A stretch of 31,412 bases of DNA from JBBQER01 sp038320885 (lineage in GTDB: Bacteria > Actinomycetota > Acidimicrobiia > IMCC26256 > PALSA-610): positions 1 to 31,412 of the forward strand of contig JBBQER010000045.1 of the NCBI GenBank assembly GCA_038320885.1, read 5' to 3'. Shown here piece after piece: positions 22,305 to 28,779 of the stretch. The notes below the pieces were generated by a model that searched no databases, had not been told where the DNA came from, and saw only the letters and a program-made list of their open reading frames with translations. Made by a program: the position numbers and the translations under genes. How positions within the stretch are numbered: position 1 is the stretch's first letter; each line of letters begins with the position of its first letter.

Positions 22305-22337
22305 CTCTCCCCACAGGGGGGTGGAGGGCGGGGAGAG
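22305..22337 (-). ncRNA. Candidate structured RNA element with C-rich loop
   Basis: CTCTCCCC (22305-22312) pairs with GGGGAGAG (22330-22337). On the minus strand the enclosed loop can form a further CCAC/GTGG pairing around a run of six C. A C-rich loop on a hairpin, followed 5 nt later by the strong 22265-22300 stem, suggests a small RNA ending in a terminator. The sequence does not let me assign it to a known RNA family. Confidence 0.25.
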
Positions 22338-22556
22338 TGATCAGGGCCGAGGTCTTGCGCGCCCGCGCGGGGTGAGACCGATACGCATGCTTCGCCCTCT
22401 GAACGGTGGCCGGAACGAGGCGGGCCTTGGTCGGGGCGTGCGGCTGCGAGGTCTGGGCGTGCAGCACGTCGAACGAATTGAATGAGCAGTCCCATCCTCC
22501 CCCATCTGTCAACCTCCTCGACCGATCGACCCCGACCGATTGAGACGCGCCGTGCG

Positions 22557-22562
22557 TAGAGT
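22557..22562 (+). promoter_or_regulatory. Leaderless -10 box of the quinone oxidoreductase
   Basis: TAGAGT lies 7 nt before GTG 22570, placing the transcription start at or one base from the start codon. No Shine-Dalgarno is present, and no well-spaced -35 is seen. Confidence 0.5.
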
Positions 22563-22569
22563 GCGCTTC

Positions 22570-23532
22570 GTGAAAGCAGCCGTGTACTACGAGACCGGTC
22601 CACCGGAAGTCCTGCGATACGAGGACGTTGCCGATCCGGCATGTCCCGACGGGTTCGTGCTCGTCGACGTCGAGGCGATCAGCATCGAAGGCGGCGACAC
22701 CTTGAATCGGGGCCGCGGTGAGATGACCGCGACTCCGCACATCGTCGGGTACCAGTGTGCGGGCACGATCCAAGAGGTCGGCGCGGGCGTGACCGATCGC
22801 CAGGTCGGGCAGCGCGTGGTTGCCACATTCATGTCCGGCTCGCACGCCGAGCTGTTCTCGATTCCGTCGGTGGTGACCTGGCCGGTACCCGACGGCGCCG
22901 ACATCGTGTCGGTCGCCTGTGTACCGGTCGCGTGGGGAACCGCCGACGACTGCCTCTTCGAGTTCGGTCACCTGCAGGCGGGCGAAACCGTGCTGGTGCA
23001 AGCGGGCGCCGGCGGGGTCGGCCTCGCGGCGATCCAGCTCGCCAAGCGCGCCGGCGCGACCGTGTTCGCGACGGCTTCGAGCGCCGACCGCCTCGAGCGC
23101 ATCGCACCCTTCGGTGTCGATCACGGCATCGACTACTCGAACGACGGATGGGTCGACCAGGTGCGGGCGCTCACGTCGGGCCGCGGCGCGGATCTCGTGG
23201 TCGACTCCGTGGGCGGCAAGATCCTCGCCGGCAGCATCGCGTGTCTCGCGTACCGCGGCCGTTGCATCACGGTCGGGAGCGCGGGTCGGGATCCGTCACC
23301 GCTCGACGTCTCCGTGCTCGGAATGGGGAACCAATCTCTCACCGGCGTGTTTCTCGGCGCGGAGATCGCGACGGCACGCGCGCGCTCGATGATCGGCCGC
23401 CATATCGACGATGTCGCCGCCGGCCGCCTGCACGTCGAGGTCGACCGGACCTTCCCCCTCTCGGAGGCCGCCGCCGCGCACGCATACCTCGAGAGCCGCC
23501 AAGCCGTCGGCCGGGTCGTGCTCATTCCCTGA
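22570..23532 (+). CDS. NADPH:quinone reductase-like medium-chain oxidoreductase
   Basis: This protein of 320 residues from GTG 22570 is an MDR-superfamily enzyme without the structural zinc lobe. The start KAAVYYETGPPEVLRYEDV and the GYQCAGTIQEVGAGVTD segment form the catalytic domain. The nucleotide fold follows at VLVQAGAGGVGLAAIQLAKRAG, with ATASS and then RLERIAPFG consistent with NADPH binding. GRGADLVVDSVGG and the C-terminal EAAAAHAYLESRQAVGRVVL complete the family pattern. The catalytic zinc cysteine (GE.C.G) is absent, as in quinone reductases and enoyl reductases. It probably reduces quinones or enones. It stands alone, with a leaderless-type promoter. Confidence 0.93.
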   Translation: MKAAVYYETGPPEVLRYEDVADPACPDGFVLVDVEAISIEGGDTLNRGRGEMTATPHIVGYQCAGTIQEVGAGVTDRQVGQRVVATFMSGSHAELFSIPSVVTWPVPDGADIVSVACVPVAWGTADDCLFEFGHLQAGETVLVQAGAGGVGLAAIQLAKRAGATVFATASSADRLERIAPFGVDHGIDYSNDGWVDQVRALTSGRGADLVVDSVGGKILAGSIACLAYRGRCITVGSAGRDPSPLDVSVLGMGNQSLTGVFLGAEIATARARSMIGRHIDDVAAGRLHVEVDRTFPLSEAAAAHAYLESRQAVGRVVLIP

Positions 23533-23574
23533 TCAACCCGTCACTCCCTATCAACCCGTCACTCCCTGATCAAC
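23532..23574 (+). repeat. 18-bp x2.3 tandem repeat
   Basis: ATCAACCCGTCACTCCCT occurs at 23532-23549 and 23550-23567, followed after one base by a partial third copy (ATCAAC, 23569-23574). It begins inside the stop codon of the oxidoreductase. No function is evident. Confidence 0.8.
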
Positions 23575-23641
23575 GGCGGGGGACCGAGTCCGTTCGGCGG
23601 CGGAACCGAGCTGACGCGGGCGGTGTAAGCAGAGACACGAC

Positions 23642-24247
23642 ATGGATGAGACCGGTGACGTGGAGCTCGTCGAACGCGCCCGAACGGGCGATGTCGACGC
23701 GTTCAGTGACCTGGTCGAGCAGTACCGCGTCCCCGCGCTGCGCCTCGCGTACGGGATCGCCGGCGACGAGGCAGAGGATGCAGTGCAGGATGCGTTCGTC
23801 AAGGCGTTTCGCAATCTCCATACCTTCCGGCCCGGTTCTGGCCACCCCAGTTCCGGCGGGCCCAGTTCCGGCGGGCCCAGTTCCGGTCGGCCCGGTTCCG
23901 GGTTCCGCCCGTGGCTGTTCACGATCGTCGCCAACGAGGCCCGGAACCGCCGGCGCTCGATGTCTCGACGGACCTCGATGGAGCTCCGCGTTCGAGCCCA
24001 GCCGCAACCCGTCGGGACCGCCAGCGATGCGCTCGCGATCGAACACGAGCAGCGGGAGCGTCTCGTCGCCGCGGTCAACGCGCTCTCGGACGACCACCGC
24101 GAGGTGGTGGCGCTCCGGTTCTTCGCCGGACTCAGCGAGAGCGAGACCGCCCGCGTGCTGTCGTGCCCCCTGGGAACGGCGAAGTCCCGACTGTCGCGTG
24201 CACTCGACCTGTTGCGAAACACCCTCGGCGAGGAGGTGACGCAATGA
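23642..24247 (+). CDS. ECF-family RNA polymerase sigma factor with repeat-expanded sigma-2
   Basis: This 201-residue sigma-70 ECF factor has region 2 at about 8-110 (AFSDLVEQYRVPALRLAYGI, DEAEDAVQDAFVKAFRNLHTF) and region 4 at about 140-192 (LSDDHREVVALRFFAGLSES with LGTAKSRLSRALDLL). Between the 2.2 helix and WLFTIVANEARNRRR (2.3/2.4), where ECF factors have a short 'FRG...f..WL', five tandem pentapeptides (residues 64-88, PGSGH PSSGG PSSGG PSSGR PGSGF) are inserted. They are encoded by a 15-bp minisatellite. This loop lies next to the promoter-melting surface, so the insert could alter activity. The next gene overlaps by ATGA and is the likely membrane partner or anti-sigma factor. Confidence 0.95.
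   Translation: MDETGDVELVERARTGDVDAFSDLVEQYRVPALRLAYGIAGDEAEDAVQDAFVKAFRNLHTFRPGSGHPSSGGPSSGGPSSGRPGSGFRPWLFTIVANEARNRRRSMSRRTSMELRVRAQPQPVGTASDALAIEHEQRERLVAAVNALSDDHREVVALRFFAGLSESETARVLSCPLGTAKSRLSRALDLLRNTLGEEVTQ
23831..23905 (+). repeat. 15-bp x5 minisatellite inside the ECF sigma gene
   Basis: Five head-to-tail units, three of them near CCCAGTTCCGGCGGG (one exact pair at 23846-23875), are flanked by diverged end units starting CCCGGTTC. They encode P-(S/G)-S-G-x pentapeptides. Copy number would be expected to vary between strains. Confidence 0.92.
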
Positions 24248-25008
24248 TCGATCTCGAGCGCGCGCTCGGCGACCTGGCCGACCACCTCGACTATCCAACC
24301 GGCGAACACGCCGCCGAGGCGCTCCGGCGCCTGCTGGTGGCGCCCGGTCCGGTGCCGGGCCGTTCGATCGCACGCACCCGGCGCGCCCGCGCGCTCCTCG
24401 TCGCGGCGGCGGTGCTCGCGCTCGTGGCGACCGGCGTCGTCGCGATCGCTCCCGCCCGGCACGCGGTTGCCGACTGGCTCGGGATCGGGGCGGTGGAGAT
24501 TCGCCGAACCGATCGGCCGCTCCCGACGGCGCCGGGGAACAACCCGGTGCCCGGCTCCCCTGGTTCGGCGCCGGCGGTCAACGCCGAGACGCGACTGGCG
24601 GCGGCGCGCCAAGCGGTGCAATTCCGGATTGTCGTGCCGAGCGCCGCGGCCGCGGGCGGGCTCGCGGATGTCGAGGTCGACCACCGGGTGCCGGGCGGGC
24701 TCGTCGCGCTCAGCTACACGCGCTTCACCGTCGTGGAGATCGCGACCGACCCGACGCAGTCGATGCCCCTCTTCAAACTGCTGCCGGCCGACGCGCGCGT
24801 GCAGAACGTGCGAGTGAACGGGCAGGCGGGCGCGTGGATCGCGGCGACCCACGTGATCGGATACCTCGATCGCAGCGGCGAGTTCGCACGCGACACCGTG
24901 CGCCGGTCGGGACCGGTCCTCCTGTGGGAGCGCGCGGGAGTGACCTACCGGATCGAAGGGCTCTCCTCCCTCGCGGCGGCACAGTCCGTCGCGGCGACCC
25001 TCCGATAG
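24244..25008 (+). CDS. Single-pass membrane protein, probable anti-sigma / sigma partner
   Basis: This 254-residue protein starts at ATG 24244, overlapping the sigma factor's TGA (ATGA), so translation is coupled. Residues 1-48 form a short cytoplasmic helical region (LERALGDLADHLDYP) with a basic stretch before one TM helix (about 49-70). The extracytoplasmic part begins ARHAVADWLGIGAVEIRR, a motif I associate with actinobacterial proteins encoded beside ECF genes, followed by a Pro/Gly/Ala linker and a ~150-residue globular domain (VEVDHRVPGGLVALSY, GAWIAATHVIGYLD, VLLWERAGVTYRIEGLSS). No zinc-binding HxxxCxxC anti-sigma motif is present, so it is not a ZAS-type factor. The regulatory role rests on position. 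Confidence 0.8.
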   Translation: MIDLERALGDLADHLDYPTGEHAAEALRRLLVAPGPVPGRSIARTRRARALLVAAAVLALVATGVVAIAPARHAVADWLGIGAVEIRRTDRPLPTAPGNNPVPGSPGSAPAVNAETRLAAARQAVQFRIVVPSAAAAGGLADVEVDHRVPGGLVALSYTRFTVVEIATDPTQSMPLFKLLPADARVQNVRVNGQAGAWIAATHVIGYLDRSGEFARDTVRRSGPVLLWERAGVTYRIEGLSSLAAAQSVAATLR

Positions 25009-25026
25009 ATCGGACTCCGATAGTTC

Positions 25027-26808
25027 CTACGGAAACGCGCGACCGGTCAGCGACCAGATCGCCACGCCGCCGACGCGCCGGTCGGCGGGACGGCCGAGCA
25101 ACTGCTCGGCGATTTTGAGCTGCGTGCGCTCGGCCCGGCGCGAGAAACCCACGAGGAACAGCGTCGCCTTGGTCGCCCGGAGCTCGGCGCGGGCGTCACA
25201 AAGCATCGACTCGGGAACTTCGCCCTTGAACCCTTGCCCGGTTGCCAGGTCGATGCGGAACAACGTCGTCAGCGCCTCCTCAGCCGGGAGATACGACCCG
25301 ATCCCGCCTTTCACCGAGTGGAGCATGTAGCCACCGACCTGCTTGTACCGCATGTTCGCGCGCACTTGCCAGAGCTGCGCGGCGTTGTTCCCCGAGGTCG
25401 CCATCGGAGCAAGCATCACGGTCGCGCCCTTCGGGATCTCCTTGACCAGTGACGTCGTGAACAACGGCGGGGTCACGATAAGACGGGTCGTCGGCGACTC
25501 CGGCCCGGGAAGGAGCGGCACCAACGCCAGGGCTGCGACCGCCGCCGGAATCACGACCGGCCACTTCCCGCTCAATCGGCGCCCTCGCAGTGCGGTCGTT
25601 CGCATCCGCGCGATGGCAGCGTCGATCGTCACCGCGAGCAGCCACGCGATCGCCAGCCACATGACGATGGCGAACCGGCCGGGCAGGATGTTGCGCGTCA
25701 GCGCGACGTGGTTCTGCATGACGCGGAACGGCGCGGTCACCGAATGGCCGGCGATGTGCCATTCCGATGCGTACATCTGGAAGTCGGCGGACACGATGAT
25801 CGCGAGCGCGGCGACGATGACCCCGCGGCGACGAAACAGCACGATGGTGGCGACCACGAGCAGGATCAACAGGGGCCAGCCGATGTAGAGACCGTTCTCG
25901 ATCGACGTCAGGTGACCGCGCGGTCCGTGCCCGTTGTGGAAGAGCTGGGCCTGCCCGGCGCCGACGAGCATCGCCGGATTCCCGCCGTACACACTGAGCG
26001 GTTGCACCGGGTGGCGGATCACGCGGTCGCCGCCGAACATCTCGAAGAGCGGCCAGGCACACAACAGTGCGCCGACCGCGACGGCCACGCCGGCCGCGGG
26101 CGCGAGCACTCGGAGACGGTTCCAGGCGTCCCGCGGTCGCGAGACCGCAAGCGCGATCGCCAGCCCGGCACAGCCGATCACGGTGATGAGGAGTGCTTCG
26201 GACCCGATGAGCAGTTGCACGGCCACGACTGCGCCGAGCAACGGTGCGTGTGGCCACAGCGGCCGGTCGGCCCGCCACAGCAGATCTTCGACCAGCATCA
26301 CGACCAGCGGCAGGAGGAACAACCACGTGAACATCAAGTGGCCCGCGCGCGACTGACCGATCACGAACGGCGAGAAGCCGAAGACCAAGCCGCCGATAGC
26401 CGCCGCCGCATCGTGCCCGTGGCGTCGTAACCACAGCCAGGCGGTCCACGCCGACAACGGCGGACCCAGGATGCACGCCAGGTTGAACGTCGTCACCGCG
26501 CCGAAGGTCAGAGTGACCGGCGCGAGGACGACACCGAGCGCGACCACCGACGTGTTCCACATCGCGCTCACGCCCACGGGCGCGTCCACGTAGGTCGACC
26601 GGAACGGGTTCATACCGTGCGTGATCGCGTAGGGCGTCCACTTGAGCCACCAGATGAAGAGGCCCGGGTCTTGCAGCCCTCCGCCCAGCGTGTGCGTGGC
26701 GAGGTGCGGGACGAGACTTCGCCAGAGGCACAGGCTCAGCAAGAGGTATATGCCGAGCATGCCGAGACTGCGGCGCCTGACGCGCAAGCCTTCCCGAACC
26801 GCGCCCAT
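25027..26808 (-). CDS. Polytopic membrane protein, GT-C glycosyltransferase-like
   Basis: This 593-residue protein has an N-terminal helix (IYLLLSLCLWRSLV), a first periplasmic loop with acidic and aromatic residues (GLQDPGLFIWWLKWTPYAI) of the kind that holds the catalytic Asp in GT-C enzymes, then about ten further helices, and a C-terminal soluble domain (about 450-593). Known GT-C enzymes transfer sugars from lipid-phosphate donors outside the membrane. YfhO-like and other polytopic 'hypothetical' families share this layout, and I cannot choose between them. Assignment is by topology, not a catalytic signature. A TAGCGT box 6 nt before the ATG suggests leaderless transcription. It is divergent from the lipoprotein gene. 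Confidence 0.72.
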   Translation of the reverse strand: MGAVREGLRVRRRSLGMLGIYLLLSLCLWRSLVPHLATHTLGGGLQDPGLFIWWLKWTPYAITHGMNPFRSTYVDAPVGVSAMWNTSVVALGVVLAPVTLTFGAVTTFNLACILGPPLSAWTAWLWLRRHGHDAAAAIGGLVFGFSPFVIGQSRAGHLMFTWLFLLPLVVMLVEDLLWRADRPLWPHAPLLGAVVAVQLLIGSEALLITVIGCAGLAIALAVSRPRDAWNRLRVLAPAAGVAVAVGALLCAWPLFEMFGGDRVIRHPVQPLSVYGGNPAMLVGAGQAQLFHNGHGPRGHLTSIENGLYIGWPLLILLVVATIVLFRRRGVIVAALAIIVSADFQMYASEWHIAGHSVTAPFRVMQNHVALTRNILPGRFAIVMWLAIAWLLAVTIDAAIARMRTTALRGRRLSGKWPVVIPAAVAALALVPLLPGPESPTTRLIVTPPLFTTSLVKEIPKGATVMLAPMATSGNNAAQLWQVRANMRYKQVGGYMLHSVKGGIGSYLPAEEALTTLFRIDLATGQGFKGEVPESMLCDARAELRATKATLFLVGFSRRAERTQLKIAEQLLGRPADRRVGGVAIWSLTGRAFP

Positions 26809-26814
26809 TTTCGA

Positions 26815-26820
26815 ACGCTA
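26815..26820 (-). promoter_or_regulatory. Leaderless -10 box of the GT-C-like gene
   Basis: The minus strand reads TAGCGT, 6 nt before ATG 26808, with no Shine-Dalgarno in the gap. Confidence 0.5.
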
Positions 26821-26863
26821 CGACATCTCGGAACCGTCCGGGCCCGGCCGGTGTACCCACGAC

Positions 26864-27757
26864 ATGAACCGACACGTCATCACGCTCGTGGTCGTCACGC
26901 TGGCGCTCGGCGCCACCGGCGCGGCATGCGGCTCCAGCCCGTCGCCGCCCGCGACGGTCAGCATCACACGGCCGCCGGTCAGCGCCGCGCCCATACCCGC
27001 GACCGACAAGACAAACGAGGTTGCCGCGCTCGACGACTCCGCCGCCTACTCGCTTCGCGCCGACGAGCTCGTTCGGCTCGACCCGCAGACTCTTGCCGTG
27101 CTGTCGTCGTGGCCGCGGGAGAAGGGCATGGTCTCGATCAGCGCGGTGTCACCCGGCGGGCGATGGGTCGCGCTCACCGATCACGCCGCCGGGTACGACC
27201 CTGCGGAACACCGAAGGTTTACCCAGCTGACCGTGTTCGATGCCGAAGCCGGCTCCGCGACGCATCACCTCGCGCTCACCGGCGACGTGCAACCCGAGGC
27301 ATTCTCGGTGAACGGCGAGAGGGTGTTCGCGTTGGACCATCGCGGCGACCACTACCGAGTGCAAACCATCGAGCTCGCGACCGGCGAGCGCGGCGACACG
27401 GGCAACCGTGACAAGAGAATCGCAGAGCGCGAAGACATGCGCGGCGTGACCGTTCGCGGCGTGTTGAACGCCGACCGCACGGCGCTCGCGACGTTGTACC
27501 GTGACCCCGGCAACCACGACGATCCCGCGTTTGTCCACATCCTCGATCTCGTGCACGGCTGGGCCTACTGCGCGGACCTTCCGGCACCGTTCGGGACGGG
27601 CCCGCCGGGAAGTGACCGGATCGAGCTCACCCCCGCCGACACCGTCGTCGTGACGACAACCGAAGCGGCCCGCATCGCCGAGATCCACATCGACGAAGTC
27701 CTCACGCCGAGCCCGCAACCCATCACCGTGAAGTACAGCGACGGCGCGTTGGACTAG
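26864..27757 (+). CDS. Probable secreted lipoprotein with beta-propeller-like repeats
   Basis: This protein has 297 residues from ATG 26864. A signal peptide (MNRHVITLVVVTLALGATGA) ends in a lipobox-like GAAC with the candidate lipidated Cys22, followed by a Ser/Pro/Thr-rich linker. The rest contains repeated short strands of the WD40/YVTN type (SISAVSPGGRWVALTDH, FTQLTVFDAEAGSATHHLAL, AFSVNGERVFALDHRGDHY, VRGVLNADRTALATLYRDPG), so a six- or seven-bladed propeller is likely. The lipobox lacks the usual Leu at -3 (Gly instead), so secretion without lipidation is possible. The function is unknown. The frame is open upstream of 26864, but that part overlaps the divergent gene. Confidence 0.75.
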   Translation: MNRHVITLVVVTLALGATGAACGSSPSPPATVSITRPPVSAAPIPATDKTNEVAALDDSAAYSLRADELVRLDPQTLAVLSSWPREKGMVSISAVSPGGRWVALTDHAAGYDPAEHRRFTQLTVFDAEAGSATHHLALTGDVQPEAFSVNGERVFALDHRGDHYRVQTIELATGERGDTGNRDKRIAEREDMRGVTVRGVLNADRTALATLYRDPGNHDDPAFVHILDLVHGWAYCADLPAPFGTGPPGSDRIELTPADTVVVTTTEAARIAEIHIDEVLTPSPQPITVKYSDGALD

Positions 27758-27766
27758 ACAGGCGCG

Positions 27767-28759
27767 ATGCTCGTACCGCGAGTCGACATCACGACGCTCG
27801 TCACCGGATCCGGCGAACACACAGCAGCTGCCGCGATCGATGCCGCGTGTCGCGACACCGGCTTCTTCTCGATCGTCGGCCACGGCGTCGATCCGGCGCT
27901 GCGGACGCGCCTCGACGCGCTGGCCCGTGAGTTCTTCGCGTTGGACGAAGCGGAGAAGGCCGGGATCGCGATGACACGCGGCGGCCGCGCCTGGCGCGGT
28001 TGGTTTCCCGTCGGCGGAGAGCTCACGTCGGGGATACCCGATCGCAAGGAAGGCATCTACTTCGGAGCCGAGCTCGGCGCCGGCGATCCCCGCGTGCGCG
28101 CGGGGATCGCGCTCCACGGCCCGAATCTGTTCCCGCTCCGGCCGGCCGCGCTCCGAGCGACGGTGCTCGACTACCTCGAGGCCATGACGCAACTCGGCCA
28201 CACCGTCATGCGGGGTGTCGCGCTCGCGCTCGGGTTGCCTGCGGGCTGGTTTGCGAACGAGCTCACTGCGGACCCGACGATCCTGTTCCGGATCTTCTGC
28301 TATCCCCCCACGCCCGATCACGACCCCGATCACAAGAACGACGAGTGGGGCGTGCGCGAGCACACCGACTACGGCCTCCTCACCATCGTCGGCCAGGACG
28401 ATGTCGGCGGGCTCCAGGTGCGGTCGACACAGGGATGGATCGACGTGCCGCCCGACCCCGACGCGTTCGTGTGCAACATCGGCGACATGCTCGAGCGGAT
28501 GACCGGCGGCCGCTACCGCTCGACGCCGCACCGCGTTCGCAACACCGGCGCGTCGACCCGGTTGTCGTTCCCGTTCTTCTTCGATCCGGGTTGGAATGCG
28601 GAGGTGCGAACGGTGCCGGAGATCGCGGAGGGTACGCGGACCGTTGACGCGCAAGCGCGCTGGGACCGCGCCAACGTGCACGAGCTCACGGGCACCTACG
28701 GCGAGTACCTGCTCTCGAAGGTGTCGAAGGTGTTCCCCGCGCTCACGTCCGAGCTCTGA
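27767..28759 (+). CDS. Isopenicillin-N-synthase-like Fe(II)/2OG oxygenase
   Basis: This 330-residue non-heme iron oxygenase is of the IPNS/2OG-Fe(II) family. The N-terminal DIOX_N-like region starts VPRVDITTLV and CRDTGFFSIVGHGVD. The catalytic triad is His199-x-Asp201 (REHTDYGLLTIV) and His255 (STPHRVRNT). Arg265-x-Ser267 (TRLSFPFFFDP) binds the 2-oxoglutarate carboxylate. Plant-type homologues oxidise hormones and bacterial ones make ethylene or modify natural products. The substrate is unknown here. The ATG lies 9 nt after the lipoprotein stop, so the two may be co-transcribed. This is the third Fe(II)/2OG-fold oxygenase in the window and the only one of this subtype. Confidence 0.94.
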   Translation: MLVPRVDITTLVTGSGEHTAAAAIDAACRDTGFFSIVGHGVDPALRTRLDALAREFFALDEAEKAGIAMTRGGRAWRGWFPVGGELTSGIPDRKEGIYFGAELGAGDPRVRAGIALHGPNLFPLRPAALRATVLDYLEAMTQLGHTVMRGVALALGLPAGWFANELTADPTILFRIFCYPPTPDHDPDHKNDEWGVREHTDYGLLTIVGQDDVGGLQVRSTQGWIDVPPDPDAFVCNIGDMLERMTGGRYRSTPHRVRNTGASTRLSFPFFFDPGWNAEVRTVPEIAEGTRTVDAQARWDRANVHELTGTYGEYLLSKVSKVFPALTSEL

Positions 28760-28779
28760 ACGGCGACGTGTTGTGAGCC

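Larger units (their letters stand above)
22139..22556. other. Gene-poor intergenic stretch with strong hairpins
   Basis: I find no convincing gene here on either strand. It holds a 13-bp perfect hairpin (22265-22300), an 8-bp hairpin (22305-22337), a C-run in the second loop on the minus strand, and a minus-strand TTGACA (22507-22512) that could be a -35. The surrounding open frames on both strands are Arg/Pro-rich and have no family resemblance. A short RNA or tandem terminators are the simplest explanations. Confidence 0.5.

Noticed and set aside
22305..22337. Assignment of the C-rich hairpin to the actinobacterial 6C RNA
   Set aside because: Only one C-run hairpin is evident on one strand. 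The 6C family has two, so the match is insufficient.
23602..23629. An autoregulatory ECF promoter (GGAACC, 16 nt, TGTAAG) before the sigma gene
   Set aside because: The -35 resembles ECF sites but the -10 lacks a CGTC/CGTT-type core, so I do not call it.
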